Assembly: GCA_024449915.1 (NCBI GenBank)
Contig: JAMZAV010001049.1
Location: 186,001-250,000 of the forward strand
DNA: 64,000 bases
Source of the DNA: Sweltsa coloradensis
Taxonomy: Eukaryota; Arthropoda; Insecta; Plecoptera; Chloroperlidae
Direction: 5' to 3'
This document shows positions 1-12,013 of this stretch, piece after piece. A model generated the notes under the pieces. The model was not told the origin of the DNA. It did no database searches and saw only the letters and a program-made list of their open reading frames with translations. A program made the translations under genes and the position numbers. The stretch's first letter is position 1, and every line of letters begins with the position of its first letter.

Positions 1-1012
1 CGGGCCCTATTTCGACTTTTATGTCCCTACCATGTTGGTTCATTAATTTCTAACAAGATCAAACTTTCTAAAAAAAATTAAACTTTCGACTCCTATTTCG
101 AATGTCCTGAGCGCCAAAACGGCACTCAAACGTGGTTTGTAAAACCAAGGCCGATAAAAAAACGTCATTTTTCAAATGCATGAAAATAAAAAACGTCATT
201 TTACGGATATGCCTTCAACGATTCGATTACCTTTGTTGTCTTTTAAAATACGTCTAAGTTTGGCGATTACGGCCAACAAAATCTCAACCCTTCGTTTTCA
301 GATCCTGGGCGCAAAAAAACGCACATTAAAATTTTGGATACTCTCGTCAGTGAATTTTTTACGCTAATTTATACTGATCACAAACATATTAAATAAGTGC
401 TTTCGTAAGCTTGAAGAGGCCCCCTACAGTAGATACAAACACTTGGGCCCTACATTTTTAAGAAATCTATTTTTAGCTATGAAGTGATGTAATAAGTCAG
501 GCATTGAGTTGTTGAAGTTGGGGGGCTCTGATTGGGAAACTATTTTTAAATCCAGTAACGAATGTCCATATAAACTCCAGCATATGCACATTGCCATCGA
601 TAACATCATGACATAGAAGCGTTTAGACAGCCTTAGCGCAATCGAGACAGCATAGACCTCCACCAATAGGGGGGTTTAGCCCGCCTAGGTCCCAACCAAA
701 GTATCGAGACGACAATTAATACTTCCACTAATAGAAAAAAAATGTTTCATACTAGCGATTCCTTTACGGTGGGGCAGTGGCGGGGCTTTTGGGGGGGGGG
801 GGGGAGCAAGTCAAGTCAACGAACACGACGAGGGAATCGAGAGGACAAAGTGGCGAGGAGTGATGGAGGGGGGGGGGGGAAGTCGAGTTTTTTTTAAAGA
901 ATAACATTAATTATTCAGTGAAATTATTAACTTTTTCCAGTACGAATCCGAATTTCGTGGACTGTTTTGTGTTTTGACTAGATGCCTCTGACACTGTTTT
1001 TTTTTTGTGTGT

Positions 1013-1047
<35 letters not shown>

Positions 1048-2460
1048 GTTTTGGAAATTATAAATTAAGGAATTTCATTGATATCTTCAAGCAATTAATT
1101 TTTGAGGCGTTTCCAATGGCGCCAGGGGCTGCATCAGAGGTTACGGCCTAACACTAATTTAGTTTCGTTTCTTTTTAAGTGGTTGGTCTTTTTTTTGGAA
1201 AATCCAATAAAACATTGATTTTTTTATAGCTTGGGCAATTTCGTCCAAATCGGGTTCATCTCGGGCTCATAGAACTGTATTGGTCAAGCGAAGCAGTGGT
1301 TATTAGAGGGGTAATTTTTTTAAAGTCAAAACAGTGCTCAGGGCATTCCGTCACCCTTTTTGGGGCATTTTAAAATTTTTAAGTTTAATTTTCCTTCCCA
1401 TTACGTCAGGGGGCCGCATTCCCCGAAACACCTTCATTTTAACGTTGCCAAAAAATTTTTGAATGTCTCAAAATAGTAGTTGTCATTTTGTGGATAAACG
1501 TTTTCTTTTGTATTATATCTTCCACCAATTACAGTACGATCAGGTACATCTCGAGCTCTACGGTCCGGACGGACGAGGGGCATATTTTTATAACCCGGAC
1601 AAGTGTCACGGAAAAAAATTTTGTCCAGGATTAATGAAAAATGTGCAGTATGTCTGGTCCTGGGCCATCTTGGGCTTGCGGATCTGCGCGGACGAGGCGA
1701 AGATTTTGACTTACCGTAAAATATTTTTTCTCGGAATTGTCCCAGGAAAAACATTTCTCCCACATTTTTCACAAAAGGCGTAAAAATTATCAATTTCGAA
1801 AATCATTTTGCACCGTACTTAGAGGCGCGGACGCGTTTCCCGGGGGCGTACTGAAAGTGTCACGGAAAACAATTTGTCACAGGGCTTCGGATAAACGACA
1901 AACGTCACCCGAAAAAACTATCGTATCGCAGCCGTACGCGGACCGATTCGCGATTTTTCGCGTCAACAAGGTTTCCAACTACGAGGTTTTCCAAGTACGA
2001 GGTTTTCCATTCCCTCCGCGTAGCGGCTTTCAAGCCCCCGCTTGCGCGACTTGTACCACTTTATACTATTCCAACATCTTTGCATTGTATTAATTTTACG
2101 TCATGCCTTCTTAAGTGTATCTTTGTATCTAAAACTGCCTCTTCATTTTTTAACATCATTTTTCGAAATATGACTACCCAAAAAGTCTTTAATGTCTTGA
2201 CCCATTTAGCTGAAAATTTGGAAAAAAAGGAGATAATGTTGGGACTTATTGACCTGCAAAAATTTTATAAGATCGGTAAAATTTTTATTTTATTTTTTAT
2301 TTTTTTAACCAATGATCGGATTTTGTTCAAAAACTATACAGCAACCCGCCTACATGTGTACATGTGGTGCAAAATTTCAGGTCGATTAGAGAAACGTGCG
2401 ACCCGTTTCCGAAGCAGTAAATTTTTAAAAAAAAACAGGGCATTCGAGCCATAAGAGTCA
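1..2460. other. intergenic sequence with G-runs, no gene recognised
   Basis: AT-rich sequence with frequent stops. Pure G tracts lie at 790-805, 870-880 and 1013-1046 (34 G). Overlapping open frames on both strands at 1434-1793 and a + frame at 1737-2093 match no family I know and lack a coding signature. Confidence 0.5.
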
Positions 2461-2519
2461 AGTGGAGACGCTCGCTACCCCCTCGCTCAACAATCACAAG
2501 TACCTAACTATTGACAATG

Positions 2520-3300
2520 ATCACCTAGGCCTACATTGTTTACAAAAAGCCAGTCTTTGGACCACTAGAATGCCTAGATTTTACATTCTATTGTTATTAA
2601 CCATCGGCGGGTTTTATTTAAAAATCTCGCCGCCTGGCCCTGAATCCCTTTATTTTTTACGAAAATGGGGGGTTTCGGAGCGCACCTCAGCAAAAAATTT
2701 ACTGTTACAACAAGAATAACCCCATTTACTTGAAATAAAAACTAAAATATAGCCTAAATAAATGTCTAAGGTGTATGATCTTTCCTTCAATTTTCTTGGT
2801 GTCAAAATATCACACCCCTCATATTCGTCATATTCTTTAAAATATTGCAATAAGCTGTAGCCGCCAAAGCGCGCGCGCCGCCATACCACCCACGAATGCA
2901 AAAAATAATCTTCCTTCAAGCATAGACAGGCTAAAACTTGACATCGTTGGATGCAGCGAAGTGCGTAGAGTACATCGAGCGCGATCTCTTGGTGATTGGA
3001 CGAACCATTTTTCATACAAAAGACCGATAATGTAATGCGCTGTTCCCTTGCTGTTCCAAACCCGTCGATCCGATTGCCAGGTATGTCGGCGCGCATTTAA
3101 ACAGCCCGTCGATTCGACCGGCAAAAACGCCGATGGGGTTTAATTGGTAATACCATAGCAATTAAACAACTTTGCTAAAATTATTATATTTTAACAAATA
3201 ATTTTGCAAGGAACTTGAAGTTATGAGATCCCACACATAACAAAAACTTGTAAAAATACAGCCAAACCTTACACACTCAAAAAGAAATGAGATCTAAAAA
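2520..3300. repeat. dispersed repeat, also at 27370-28060 and (inverted) 29970-30070
   Basis: The stretch 3130-3300 (GGTAATACCATAGCAATTAA through CAGCCAAACCTTACAC to GAAATGAGATCTAAAA) recurs with substitutions at about 27430-27910 and inverted at 29970-30070. The 27.4-kb copy is interrupted by a MITE; this copy is its empty-site form. Confidence 0.6.
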
Positions 3301-3352
3301 ATGGCCAGCTCATCTACCCTTCCAAATTTGCGCACTATTAATTCATAAAGTA

Positions 3353-3541
3353 CAGTGTCCCGTAACAGCATCCTTGAAAAGCTTGGCAAAAAAAGAATTT
3401 GCACAAATATTAGGGCCACGTTTAAATTAATTAGAAAAAATGAACTTAGATAAACTTTAGTAGGCCTACCTATTACATTTAAATTAATAATTGCAAATTC
3501 TATTTTTCCAAGCTTTTCAAGGATGCTGTTACGGGACACTG
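3353..3541. mobile_element. Tc1/mariner-type MITE with TA target duplication
   Basis: Perfect terminal inverted repeats of about 34 bp start CAGTGTCCCGTAACAGCATC (3353 onward) and end with the reverse complement at 3541. TA flanks both ends (3351-3352 and 3542-3543). It is 189 bp and has no coding capacity. CAGT-type ends with TA duplication fit a non-autonomous Tc1/mariner/pogo element. Confidence 0.7.
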
Positions 3542-3988
3542 TAGGCTACGTTTTTGAATTTAAAAAGGCCTACAACAACAATTTTATTAGGCCTATATAG
3601 GGCCTATAGGGCTCCTATTCAAAAACCAAACAAAACAATTTTGAAGTCAACGAAGGCTCAGGCCTCTTAGTTTTAAACTAATTTCAGTTTGAGCTGAGCA
3701 AAGTCAAATACCAGTCAAAAAAAACTGGGAAAACTTGTAGGGCCCATAAAATAAAGTAGGGCCTAGCCTATTATTATCATTAAAGAAGCAAGATTGAAAA
3801 CCCAGTATGGACTAAGACACTCCTCCATACTCAGCTTGTGTGGAAAAAGTTCAACTGTAAAATGAAAAACGCTTGTTTTGTCATTTTTTGCCCGTTTTAG
3901 TTTTCACCATGAATAGTAGGCCCAGCTTTCCTGCCGTGCCTAGAGCTAGGCCTGTGCCTAGCCTACCTGAAAAAAATTAAATTAATAA

Positions 3989-4970
3989 CTAGGAAAACGC
4001 TTTAGTCCCGGGGCGTTTATGGATGAGCGTTTTTGTAAGTTTTTAGTTTTTGTAGGTCCACTTTTCCTTTGCAAGGCTTTTTGAATGCATTGTAGGTGAT
4101 TGTTGTCAAGTCTCTATTGTTACTTGTTAATTGTTTTTATAAACCTCAAAAAAACTCATATTTAAAACCTTTATTTTTATAGATTCTGGGCCAACTTTTT
4201 CAACTTTTTTTTTTTCAAAAAGCAATACTTAACCATTACCTTAATGGGCCATGTGAAAAAATGAACGTTGTAGCCCCACCGTTTGGTCAGAAAATTTGCC
4301 CAAAATGTCACGAAAATACGCACTAAAATCGTTAAAAAAAAAATCGTGTGAAAGTACGATATTTATGAGAAATATTTCTTTGATTGTAACCCAAAAACGT
4401 GGCAGTTCTAAGTTAAAGATTTCGAAGGTCTCCAGAAAATTTCATCGCAATTGAGTATCGGTTAGCCGGAATCGTGTTAACAAACCCCACAAAAAATACA
4501 AAAAGGAAAAAAAAAGAAAAACAAAAAAAAAAATCGTTTTAAAAATTTCGATTTTCATGAGAAATAAATTTTTTGATTGCGTCAAAAAGGTGGCAGTTCT
4601 AAGTTAAAAGATTTCAAAGGTCTCCAGAAAATTTTATTGCAATTTGGGTTTTCGGTTTTGCCGAATCGTGTTAACAAACCCCACAAAATACAAACAAAAA
4701 CAAAAAGATAATCGAAAAAAATAGTAAAATTGCGATTTTCAAAAGAAATAATTTTTTTATCATTTTCGTACGGTGCAGTTCTAAGTTCAGAGATTTCGAA
4801 GGTTCCATAAAATTTTGTCGCAATCGGAGTACGGTTCAGCCGGAATCGTGTTAACAAACAGACAAAAATACAAAAAAGAAAAAAGAAAAAAAAACATTCC
4901 GGGTTTTTTTCTCCAGTGTAGTGAATGGGGAAACTTCCCCTTCGCTCGCTACGCTCGCTACGCTCACCAA
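3989..4970 (-). mobile_element. Helentron-like non-autonomous element, family 1
   Basis: Read on -, it starts TTGGTGAGCGTAGCGAGCG after an A and ends TTTTCCTAG followed by T. Just inside the 3' end is CGCTCATCCATAAACGCC, the inverted copy of the 5' end, then a small AACGC/GCGTT-type hairpin. 982 bp with no open frame. See the matching copies at 25197, 29284, 35882, 36899, 45373, 48593 and 55866. Confidence 0.6.
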
Positions 4971-5164
4971 TTAAATTAGGGCCTAGGGCTAGGCCTAGTC
5001 AATGTTTAGCCACACATAGGGCTCAGCCTAGCCTTGGACCCTTTTTGTAGCCAACCCTAGGCTGAGGCATATGAAATGATGTCTCTTTGAGGACTGGGCA
5101 TAAAAACCTAAAAATGAGCATAGCTACTTTTGGTTGGTGTTAGTAGTAGGCCCCAGTAGTAGTA

Positions 5165-5575
5165 TCACTTTTTATTTAGCAAATTGCTATTTTTACAATA
5201 AATTTACAATACATTTCAGTTTCACAATATGGCCTATAATATATTCAATTTCATGTAGGGCCTATATAATGCAATTACCTACAATCTTCATCTAGACATC
5301 TTTATAACTTCACATTACGTCATTGTACCTTAATCATAGACATTGTAGGCCCTTTCTATTATTATCCGAGTGGGCTCCCATAAAGTAATTCATTATAAAT
5401 TCACATTAGTATAGTAGGTATCAGTGTAGGCCTTTTATATTTATTCTAGAATGAACTTTTAATTTGTTATGTATTAATGGTTAGTTATTCATTAATACAT
5501 TATATACAACCAATATACAATATTCAATTCGTACCTAGTGCAATACCCTATAAAATGAAATACCCAGGGTGTCCC
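5165..5575 (-). repeat. LINE 3'-end fragment (empty-site paralogue of 29031-29960)
   Basis: This is the reverse complement of the 3' UTR that follows the LINE reverse-transcriptase fragment at 28.1-29.0 kb. It includes the stretch GAGCCCACTCGGATAATAAT, into which the 29.3-kb copy has a Helentron-like insertion. No coding part remains. Confidence 0.65.
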
Positions 5576-5591
5576 AGTCAAGTGGGAAAAG

Positions 5592-5684
5592 CATAGGTTG
5601 GGGGGGGGGGGGGCAAAGCGCGATGTTTTACATTATTATTATTAAAACATACACGCTTTGCCCCTCCCCCAAACTATGCTTAGT
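5592..5684. repeat. foldback element with G-run stem
   Basis: AGCATAGGTTGGGGG through GGCAAAGCG pairs with CGCTTTGCCCCTCCCCC-AAACTATGCT around an ATTATTATT loop. The same design recurs at 15009-15222 and 20118-20346. Confidence 0.55.
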
Positions 5685-5803
5685 TACGTTCAGTTCTTTA
5701 TTAGCATCTTTTTGATATAGGCCCTAGGCCTAGGTAACATTTTCCCACCTAAAATCGCATTGTTAAAAGTTGACTAAAACACCAACCGAAAGAAATACCA
5801 TTA

Positions 5804-6430
5804 AGGTAGGATTCCTATGCGGACGGTGATACGACTGTAGCCGCGCGGCTGTAGCGCGCGGCTGTGAGTCACACTGCTTTATAGGTAAATGAATGGAAAC
5901 CCGTTCCTATGACGGTCTGGGAGCCGCGCGACTGATGCGGCTCTAAATGAGACGCTTGAGCCGGACGACTAGACTGCTCCAGGAGCAGTCTAGCCGCAGC
6001 CGCCACGCGATCGGAAGTGTTTTCCTATATTAAATAATAGAACTATTGTTGTTTTCGTGAAGCTGAGTGACAAAACGTAATTGAACTGGTCAATATTCAA
6101 GCGGAAAAAATTCCTAAAACACTGATGCATCGTCCAAAAGATGTCTCTTATTAGAATACTTGAAATCCCTCCTCCTCCCTCGCCAAGTACATGGTTTACG
6201 GTCACTTCTTTTTAATTGATTTAGCATATTTAGTAACAATTATTCCTTTTTTCTTTTTTCAAGAAAAAAATGCTACCAACAGTTGTTTCCTCCATGCTAA
6301 TCACGTGGCGACTGAAACAAGAGTCGCGGCATAGGAATTTGAAAAAAGCGGCTCTGATCGCGCGACTCGGACGCGCGGCCTTTAGCCGCGCGGCTATAGT
6401 AGTTTCAGTCGTCGCAAAGGAATCCTACCT
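5804..6430. mobile_element. Harbinger-type TIR element with TTA duplication and GC-rich palindromic ends
   Basis: Ends AGGTAGGATTCCTATGC and GGAATCCTACCT are inverted repeats flanked by TTA at 5801-5803 and 6431-6433. Subterminal copies of AGCCGCGCGGCT occur on both sides. 627 bp with no transposase. A TTA duplication is typical of PIF/Harbinger; the terminal sequence itself is not diagnostic. Confidence 0.5.
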
Positions 6431-6977
6431 TTAGGCCGCGTTTACAACTAATTGGTTTAGTTATAAGGGGATAGGAAATACGTGTTAAATTGTTTACGTT
6501 TTAGTCTTTAAGAAATTGTTATAACAAAAACAAAATTTTTTTACGACGGACCAAATCAGGGAAAGTTTTGTTATTTATGACGACCAATGAAAAGGAGTAA
6601 CTTCATTATGACAGGCCACTGAAACATTACTAACCAATCAGGTTATTGGATTCCTTAATAAACCACCAGGACTTGTTACCGGAGAATGATAATAAAACTG
6701 ATAAACTGAACAAAACAAAGGTTAAAAATTAATGCACAGCACTCACCCCCTGCATAATATTCGGTGACATCCATCACCTTCCTCGGGGGCGAGGATACTA
6801 AGGCTTCCCTTGAGGCACACTGGTGGCGGGCCCCCCCACGCCCTGTCGACCTCGTCATGAACCACCGGACCCCACATGGCGGGAAGCTCTAAACTCAGTT
6901 GACTTATGATGTTGAGAAAATAAGTCATGACTGCTGCCTCTTTCAATTTCCTCTTGAGCGTGTTCTTTCTTTAAAAA

Positions 6978-7620
6978 TTATTTTAACATCTGGCCAATTA
7001 ATGCCCCTTTTGCAATCAAACAGGTGGTCCTTAAGTTTACTTGCCGCTCTAGTTTTCCCTGACAACATATTTTGTGTTCATTAATACGAACAGTCTCCGG
7101 TCTTTTGGTTTCACCTACATAAAAATCATCACAACTCAAAACGGGATAACATAACCGCCCTTTTTCAATCTGAAGAACGTCCGGCGGTTGAACCTGGTTA
7201 ATTTGGGTAAAGTAATGTGTCACGTTTATTTAAAATTCGTACGTATATGAATGTCTTAGTGAGACGCCGAAAATGTTCAGACATATACCAGGGATATAGT
7301 CAATAGATATGGTAGCAGCTAGTTCTCACTTTGTTTAATACGATTAGACTTATGAGAGGACCTCACAAAGACAGGCGGATACTGGTTAGATTTGAAGGAC
7401 GAAACAATGCGATCGTTTTCTTCAAGCAAACTTGATGACTCGAACAGACAGTCGACGCTCTGGCTGCAAGACATTTGATCACACCTCTCTTCCACCGGTG
7501 GATGATTAGACATAAAATTAAGATATTGCCCGGTGTGGGTTGGTTAGTATACACAGTGGTGGGTATTTTACCCGACGCCAGTCTAGACACTTTCACGTCT
7601 AGAAACGGTAAAGAAGCGTC
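6978..7620 (-). pseudogene. Penelope-like retroelement fragment: RT C-terminal part and GIY-YIG domain
   Basis: On - the remnant reads VSRLASGKIPTTVYT, then a broken form of the Penelope block seen as HPPVEERCDQMSC / KRGVIKCLAARAS in two frames, FKSNQYPPVFVRSSH, PPDVLQIEKGRLCYPVLSC and FYVGETKRPETVRINEH. The last is the endonuclease motif of Penelope-like elements (usually YIGET..R....EH). Frames change several times, so it is dead. The element would copy itself by target-primed reverse transcription. Confidence 0.65.
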
Positions 7621-7954
7621 CTCTCCATCTCCACTGTGAAACTAATAGACGGCACCTGTTTAATTAAGGTGAAGCAACAAACCGTCAACCTGTAGACCTG
7701 GGGTAGGACCGCAAAAAAAATCATCTAGTATCTAAGCCAGAGGTAGGGGTAACTGGGGCCAAAGGTAAGACATTGTACTCAAATTCCTCCATGAAGATGG
7801 GTTGGGGCCCAAAATGGGAGAAAGGCAAGAAACCATTGCCAACCTTCCGTTTGTAAGAAGAAAGTATCCCCATAGCAAAAATAACTGCAACTCAAACAAT
7901 ACTGTCAGCAACTCCAAAATGTCCTCTACACTCAATCAAGTTTTTCTTGAAAGA

Positions 7955-8420
7955 AAAAAGATCGCCCTTGTTTCGTCCTTCACATCTAACCAGTATCCGC
8001 CTGTCTTTGTGAGGTCCTCTCATTAAGTTAATCGTATTAAAAAAAAGTGAGAACATAGCTGCTATATATTTCCTTTGGGATATCTGAACATTTTCCCGGG
8101 GTTCACTAAGGGGATTCAATATACGTACGAATTTTTAAATTTACGCGAACCATTACGTAGCCAATTAACCAGGTTCAAACCGCCGGACGTTCTTCAAGAT
8201 TCTAAAAACGCGGTTTATGTTATCCCGTGTGAAATGTGATGCTTTTATGTAGGTGAAACAAAAGACCGACGACTGTTCGTTTTTAATGAACACAAAAAAA
8301 TATTGTCAGGGAAAACTAGAGCGGCAAGTAAACTTAAGGACCACCTGTTGATTGCAAAACGGGCATTAATTTGGGCCCGATGTTAAAATAATTTTTTAAA
8401 AAAGAGAACACGCTCAAGAG
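7955..8420 (+). pseudogene. second Penelope-like fragment in opposite orientation
   Basis: The + strand copy of the same region reads SNQYPPVFVRSSH near 7991-8025, then KPPDVLQDSKN, VYVIPC and FYVGETK with a following NEHKKI.SGKTRAASKLKDH near 8180-8350. Several frameshifts. Together with the - strand fragment it forms the inverted repeat. Confidence 0.6.
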
Positions 8421-8772
8421 GAAATTGAAAGAGGCAACAGTGATGACTTATTTCCCAACATCATTAGTCAACCAAGTCTTGAGCTTCCCGCCAGTGGGGG
8501 TCGTTGATTCACGACAAGGTCGACAGGGCGTGGAGGGGCGCCACCAGTGTGCCTCAAGGGAAGCCTAGTATCCTCGGTCCCAGGAAGGTGATGGATGTCA
8601 CCGAAATATTACGCAGCGGGTGAGTGCTGTGCATTAATTTTTAACCGTGTTTTGTTCAGTTTATCAGTTTTATTGGATTTCTTGTTACCATAAAACCAAT
8701 AACAATTTCTTAAGACTAAACCAAAGTTATGTGAACGCGGGCCTTTGGCCTACCTAGACAGTAAAAAAGTAG

Positions 8773-10650
8773 TTTTTCTTCAACATATTCATAAACGACT
8801 TCCTTTTTTGCATAGAGGACATTGAACTATTTGCCGATGATGCGACATCACTAGTTACAGGCCTCAAACTCAGAGACGCTAATAACTCTAGCAAAAGAGA
8901 AATCAATAAACTTGTACGAACTGGTTTAAAAGTAATAAAATTCGTCTCAAACTCATCAAAAACAAAATTTATTCAATTTTATTCAACTCAAAAAAGCAGA
9001 TCTCTACAACCAATAAATGAACTACTAATAGTACAAGAATGCAAAAAGTATGCACAAAGGGTTTCAAGGGTAGATGACATTAATTTTTTGGGTATCACAG
9101 GATGAATGTCTAAGTGGCACCAAACATAAAACATTTCTAGCCGGAAAACTAAGTTCTACCTGCTACTCGATAAGGCTAATAAAATAAGGAATGCTACCAA
9201 TATAGAAACAGCCAAATTAGTACTATATTTGCACTTTTTGAAAGAATCTAAGATATGGGTTGAATTCTGGGGCACTCTACCCCTCATGAAAAAATATTTA
9301 AAATTTAAAAACGCCCTACAGAACCATATTAAAATCACACCAAGAAACACACTGTCAACCATTATTTAAAAAAAACTTAAAATTCTTACTCTCTCAGTTT
9401 ATATATATTCAATCAGTGGTGATTGTAAAACAAAATATTCAACATTTTAAATAAAAATAAGAAATACATTCTCAGGTAATTATGCCGTTAACGGTTTTCC
9501 CGAGAAAAAATGCATAAAAATGCATAAAAAGTTTCCAGCTTTTCACAGTATGTGTAATTGAAGTCCCTAATTCATTTTCAGCTACCGCATTACGATCTTT
9601 TCACTGTTACTAATGTTTTCGTCTTTTTACCCGGTAAATTGTGCTGTCACTGTACGACTGTACGTATGGCCGCCCATACTGGTTTTGGGAAAACGCTATT
9701 CCTCCGCTACGTCTCTTCCGCTGCGTACCAGGTAAGAGAATTTTTTGTTTAAAAAATAGCGACGTTAAAGGTTAAAAAAGGTATTTGTTTAAAATAGCGA
9801 CGTTAAAGGTTTGAAGGTTTGTTTTGCGAACTCGGGATAACGTTAAAGGTTTGAAGGTTTGTTTTTGCAAATCGGGATAGTGAAAAACTAATTTAATTTT
9901 TTTTCGTGAACACGGCGTGCTATTACCTATATGTCGTCATCGTTTGTTGCCGTTTTAGTTACAAAAAATACTTTAAAACCTTTAACATCGCTATTTGAAA
10001 CAAAAATACCTTTTTTAACCTTTAACGTCGCTATTTTAAACAAAAATACCTTTTTTAACCTTTAACGTAGCTATTTTAAACAAAAATACTTGCTTACGCT
10101 GCGTACGCAGCGGAGGAGACGTAGCGGAGGAGATAGCGCTTTCCAAACCAGCATGGCGGTCTACGTACAGTGACAGCACAATTTACACAGGTAAAAAGAC
10201 GAAAAACATTAGTAACAGTGAAAAGATCGTAATGCGGTAGCTGAAAATGAATTAGGGACTATCAATTACACATACTGTGAAAAGCTGGAAACATTTTATG
10301 CATTTTTTCTCGGAAAACCGTTAACGGCATAATTACCCATTCTCACCATACACGACAGGAAAACAACATTCACTTAGAACAACACAGTAGCAAACTATCT
10401 CACGTAAACTCAAACTATTTCAAAACTAAACTATATAACAAACTCCCTAACAAAATAAAACAAATTACTGCAATCAACAAATTCAAAGAATCAGTGAAAA
10501 ATTTCCTATTAAGCAAAGCATACTACTCTGAATTAAAAATCTATTTTGAAGAAAAATGGGCTGAGAGCCTAACAATAGCCAGAACAATGCAAATACATAG
10601 GGCCTTCAGTTCTCTTCTAACATTGTTCAATTTATTAATTAATTAATTTT
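8773..10650 (+). pseudogene. LINE (non-LTR retrotransposon) reverse-transcriptase fragment, interrupted by a TIR element
   Basis: From 8776 the frame reads FFNIFINDFLFCIEDIELFADDATSL in two continuous parts, containing the FADD catalytic box of reverse transcriptase, then INFLGIT near 9080. A frame change follows, then KIRNATNIETAKLV, and EFWGTLPLMKKYLK. After the insertion at 9475-10337 it resumes with NNIHLEQHSSKLS, TKLYNKLPNKIKQI and FKESVKNFLLSKAYYS, ending at a stop near 10647. The 5' half of the RT is missing and frameshifts make it non-functional. Confidence 0.75.
9475..10337. mobile_element. 863-bp TIR element with 8-bp target duplication, inserted in the LINE
   Basis: The ends are GGTAATTATGCCGTTAACGG and its inverse at 10318-10337, flanked by CATTCTCA at 9467-9474 and 10338-10345. 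The inverted arms are about 260 bp (ACTGTTACTAATGTTTTCGT versus ACGAAAAACATTAGTAACAG). The centre holds repeats of CCTTTAACGTCGCTATTTTAAA in both directions. An 8-bp duplication fits hAT, P, Merlin or Zisupton; the GG end leans to Merlin, but this is inference. Confidence 0.65.
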
Positions 10651-12010
10651 TTTTTGCAATTGGAGGTACCTATGGACCAATGTAGCCTATAAGTATGTAT
10701 GTGAATGTGAAATAAGTAACTAGGTACTGGTCCAATTACAAAAAACTAATGTTATGCCTACAAATATTAATTTTCTTTGGACTTGAATATGAAAATGGAT
10801 CCTTTAGTAATTTTATATCAACTTCATATTTGTAAGTAGCCTATTAGGCCTATGTTAAATGTATCTTTAAAAATGTACTGTAAATAGATGTGTACCTGTA
10901 TGTTTGTTAAAATATAGTACATATTTATAGTATTAGGTATGTAATTATATGTTATATCATAATTAGCCTATACAGGCTCAAATGTCAAAGTCTAATTAAA
11001 TATCTACATGTATTTATTTATCTAAGGCAATAAACAACATATCATATATCATGGGGCCTATGCCTATGAAAAAGGCCCTAGGCCTAGGCTTAGGTATCCC
11101 TTTGATACACAAAGCATTCTAGGGCCTAGCTAGGCCCTAGCATAGGAACGTTTGGACCTAGGCCCCTAGGCCCTATATACCTAGCTAGGCCTAGGCTAGG
11201 CTAGCCAGATTACAGATCTGCCTAGCCCTAGGCCGACAGACGGTTTGGCTTAACAACTTGGTAGAGGACGACCCTAGAAGAATCAGTCTTCGACCGTTCG
11301 ACGCCATCGCGCCTTAGGGCCTAGGCCTAGGACTAGGCCTATGTTAGTCCCTAGGCACTATGATGGGACATTGGCTGAGCCCCTAATTTGAGAGAAAGGC
11401 AGACTGAAGATAAACTGAAAATTACTTAATAAATATAAACGGACAATATTAGTACAGTCACGTTTAGTGTACAGTACAGGGCTTTGTGGGTCCAAGCATA
11501 AATTCCATGAATGCCGGCAGATCGGCCTATTCCCTTCGATTTCCAGGTTATGTTGACCGATGTTGATTCTAGGCCTTAGAACTCCGACCGTAACGATATT
11601 TCTTTGAATGTGAGATGTTAAATATTTGACTTGCCTGATTTAAAACAGCTCCATGACAAAATTAAAGTAACAAAGTACAATTAAATTCACTGCTTGTTTT
11701 AATATGGGTAATGTTTTCATGACAAACTCGCACAGTTTTGAATGGATATCTCACCGCCATTGAACTTTACATTTTTAAGTTTAGGGCGCGCTCCTAAACA
11801 TACACTTACTTGTAAACAACAAGAACATCGGAATCATGAATGAATACCATCGTAATCATTAGTTTATTGCTAAATTCCTAGTTATAAATACAAATTTAAG
11901 TGTTGAAACGTTAAATACGTTGAACAAAGGATCTATAGTAAGTAAATAATTTGTCCCAAATTTACACGTTCTGTTACGTTTTGGTACACGTCGACGCATT
12001 GTTAATTATC
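10651..12010. other. non-coding stretch with an AGGCCT/CCTAGG cluster
   Basis: The LINE 3' tail and AT-rich sequence run to about 11040. From 11060 to 11345 the palindromes AGGCCT, CCTAGG and their overlap CCTAGGCCTAGG are very dense. No coding signal was found up to the MITE at 12014. Confidence 0.5.
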
Positions 12011-12013
12011 TTG

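Larger units (their letters stand above)
6434..8750. repeat. 2.3-kb imperfect inverted repeat enclosing Penelope-like fragments
   Basis: The outer ends GGCCGCGTTTACAA and GTGAACGCGGGCC are inverted. The arms match almost to the centre near 7.7 kb. For example 7033-7047 (CTTAAGTTTACTTGC) mirrors GCAAGTAAACTTAAG near 8324-8338, and ACAAAGACAGGCGGATACTG (7366-7385) mirrors 7991-8010. Both arms carry the same coding remnants on opposite strands. Confidence 0.65.

Noticed and set aside
1013..1046. CRISPR-like or telomere-like tract
   Set aside because: Plain homopolymer G-run; no repeat-spacer array or telomere hexamer exists anywhere in the window.
1434..2454. Several overlapping open frames of 106-124 codons on both strands
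   Set aside because: No recognisable motif, no splice context, and both strands equally open; typical of chance frames in this composition.
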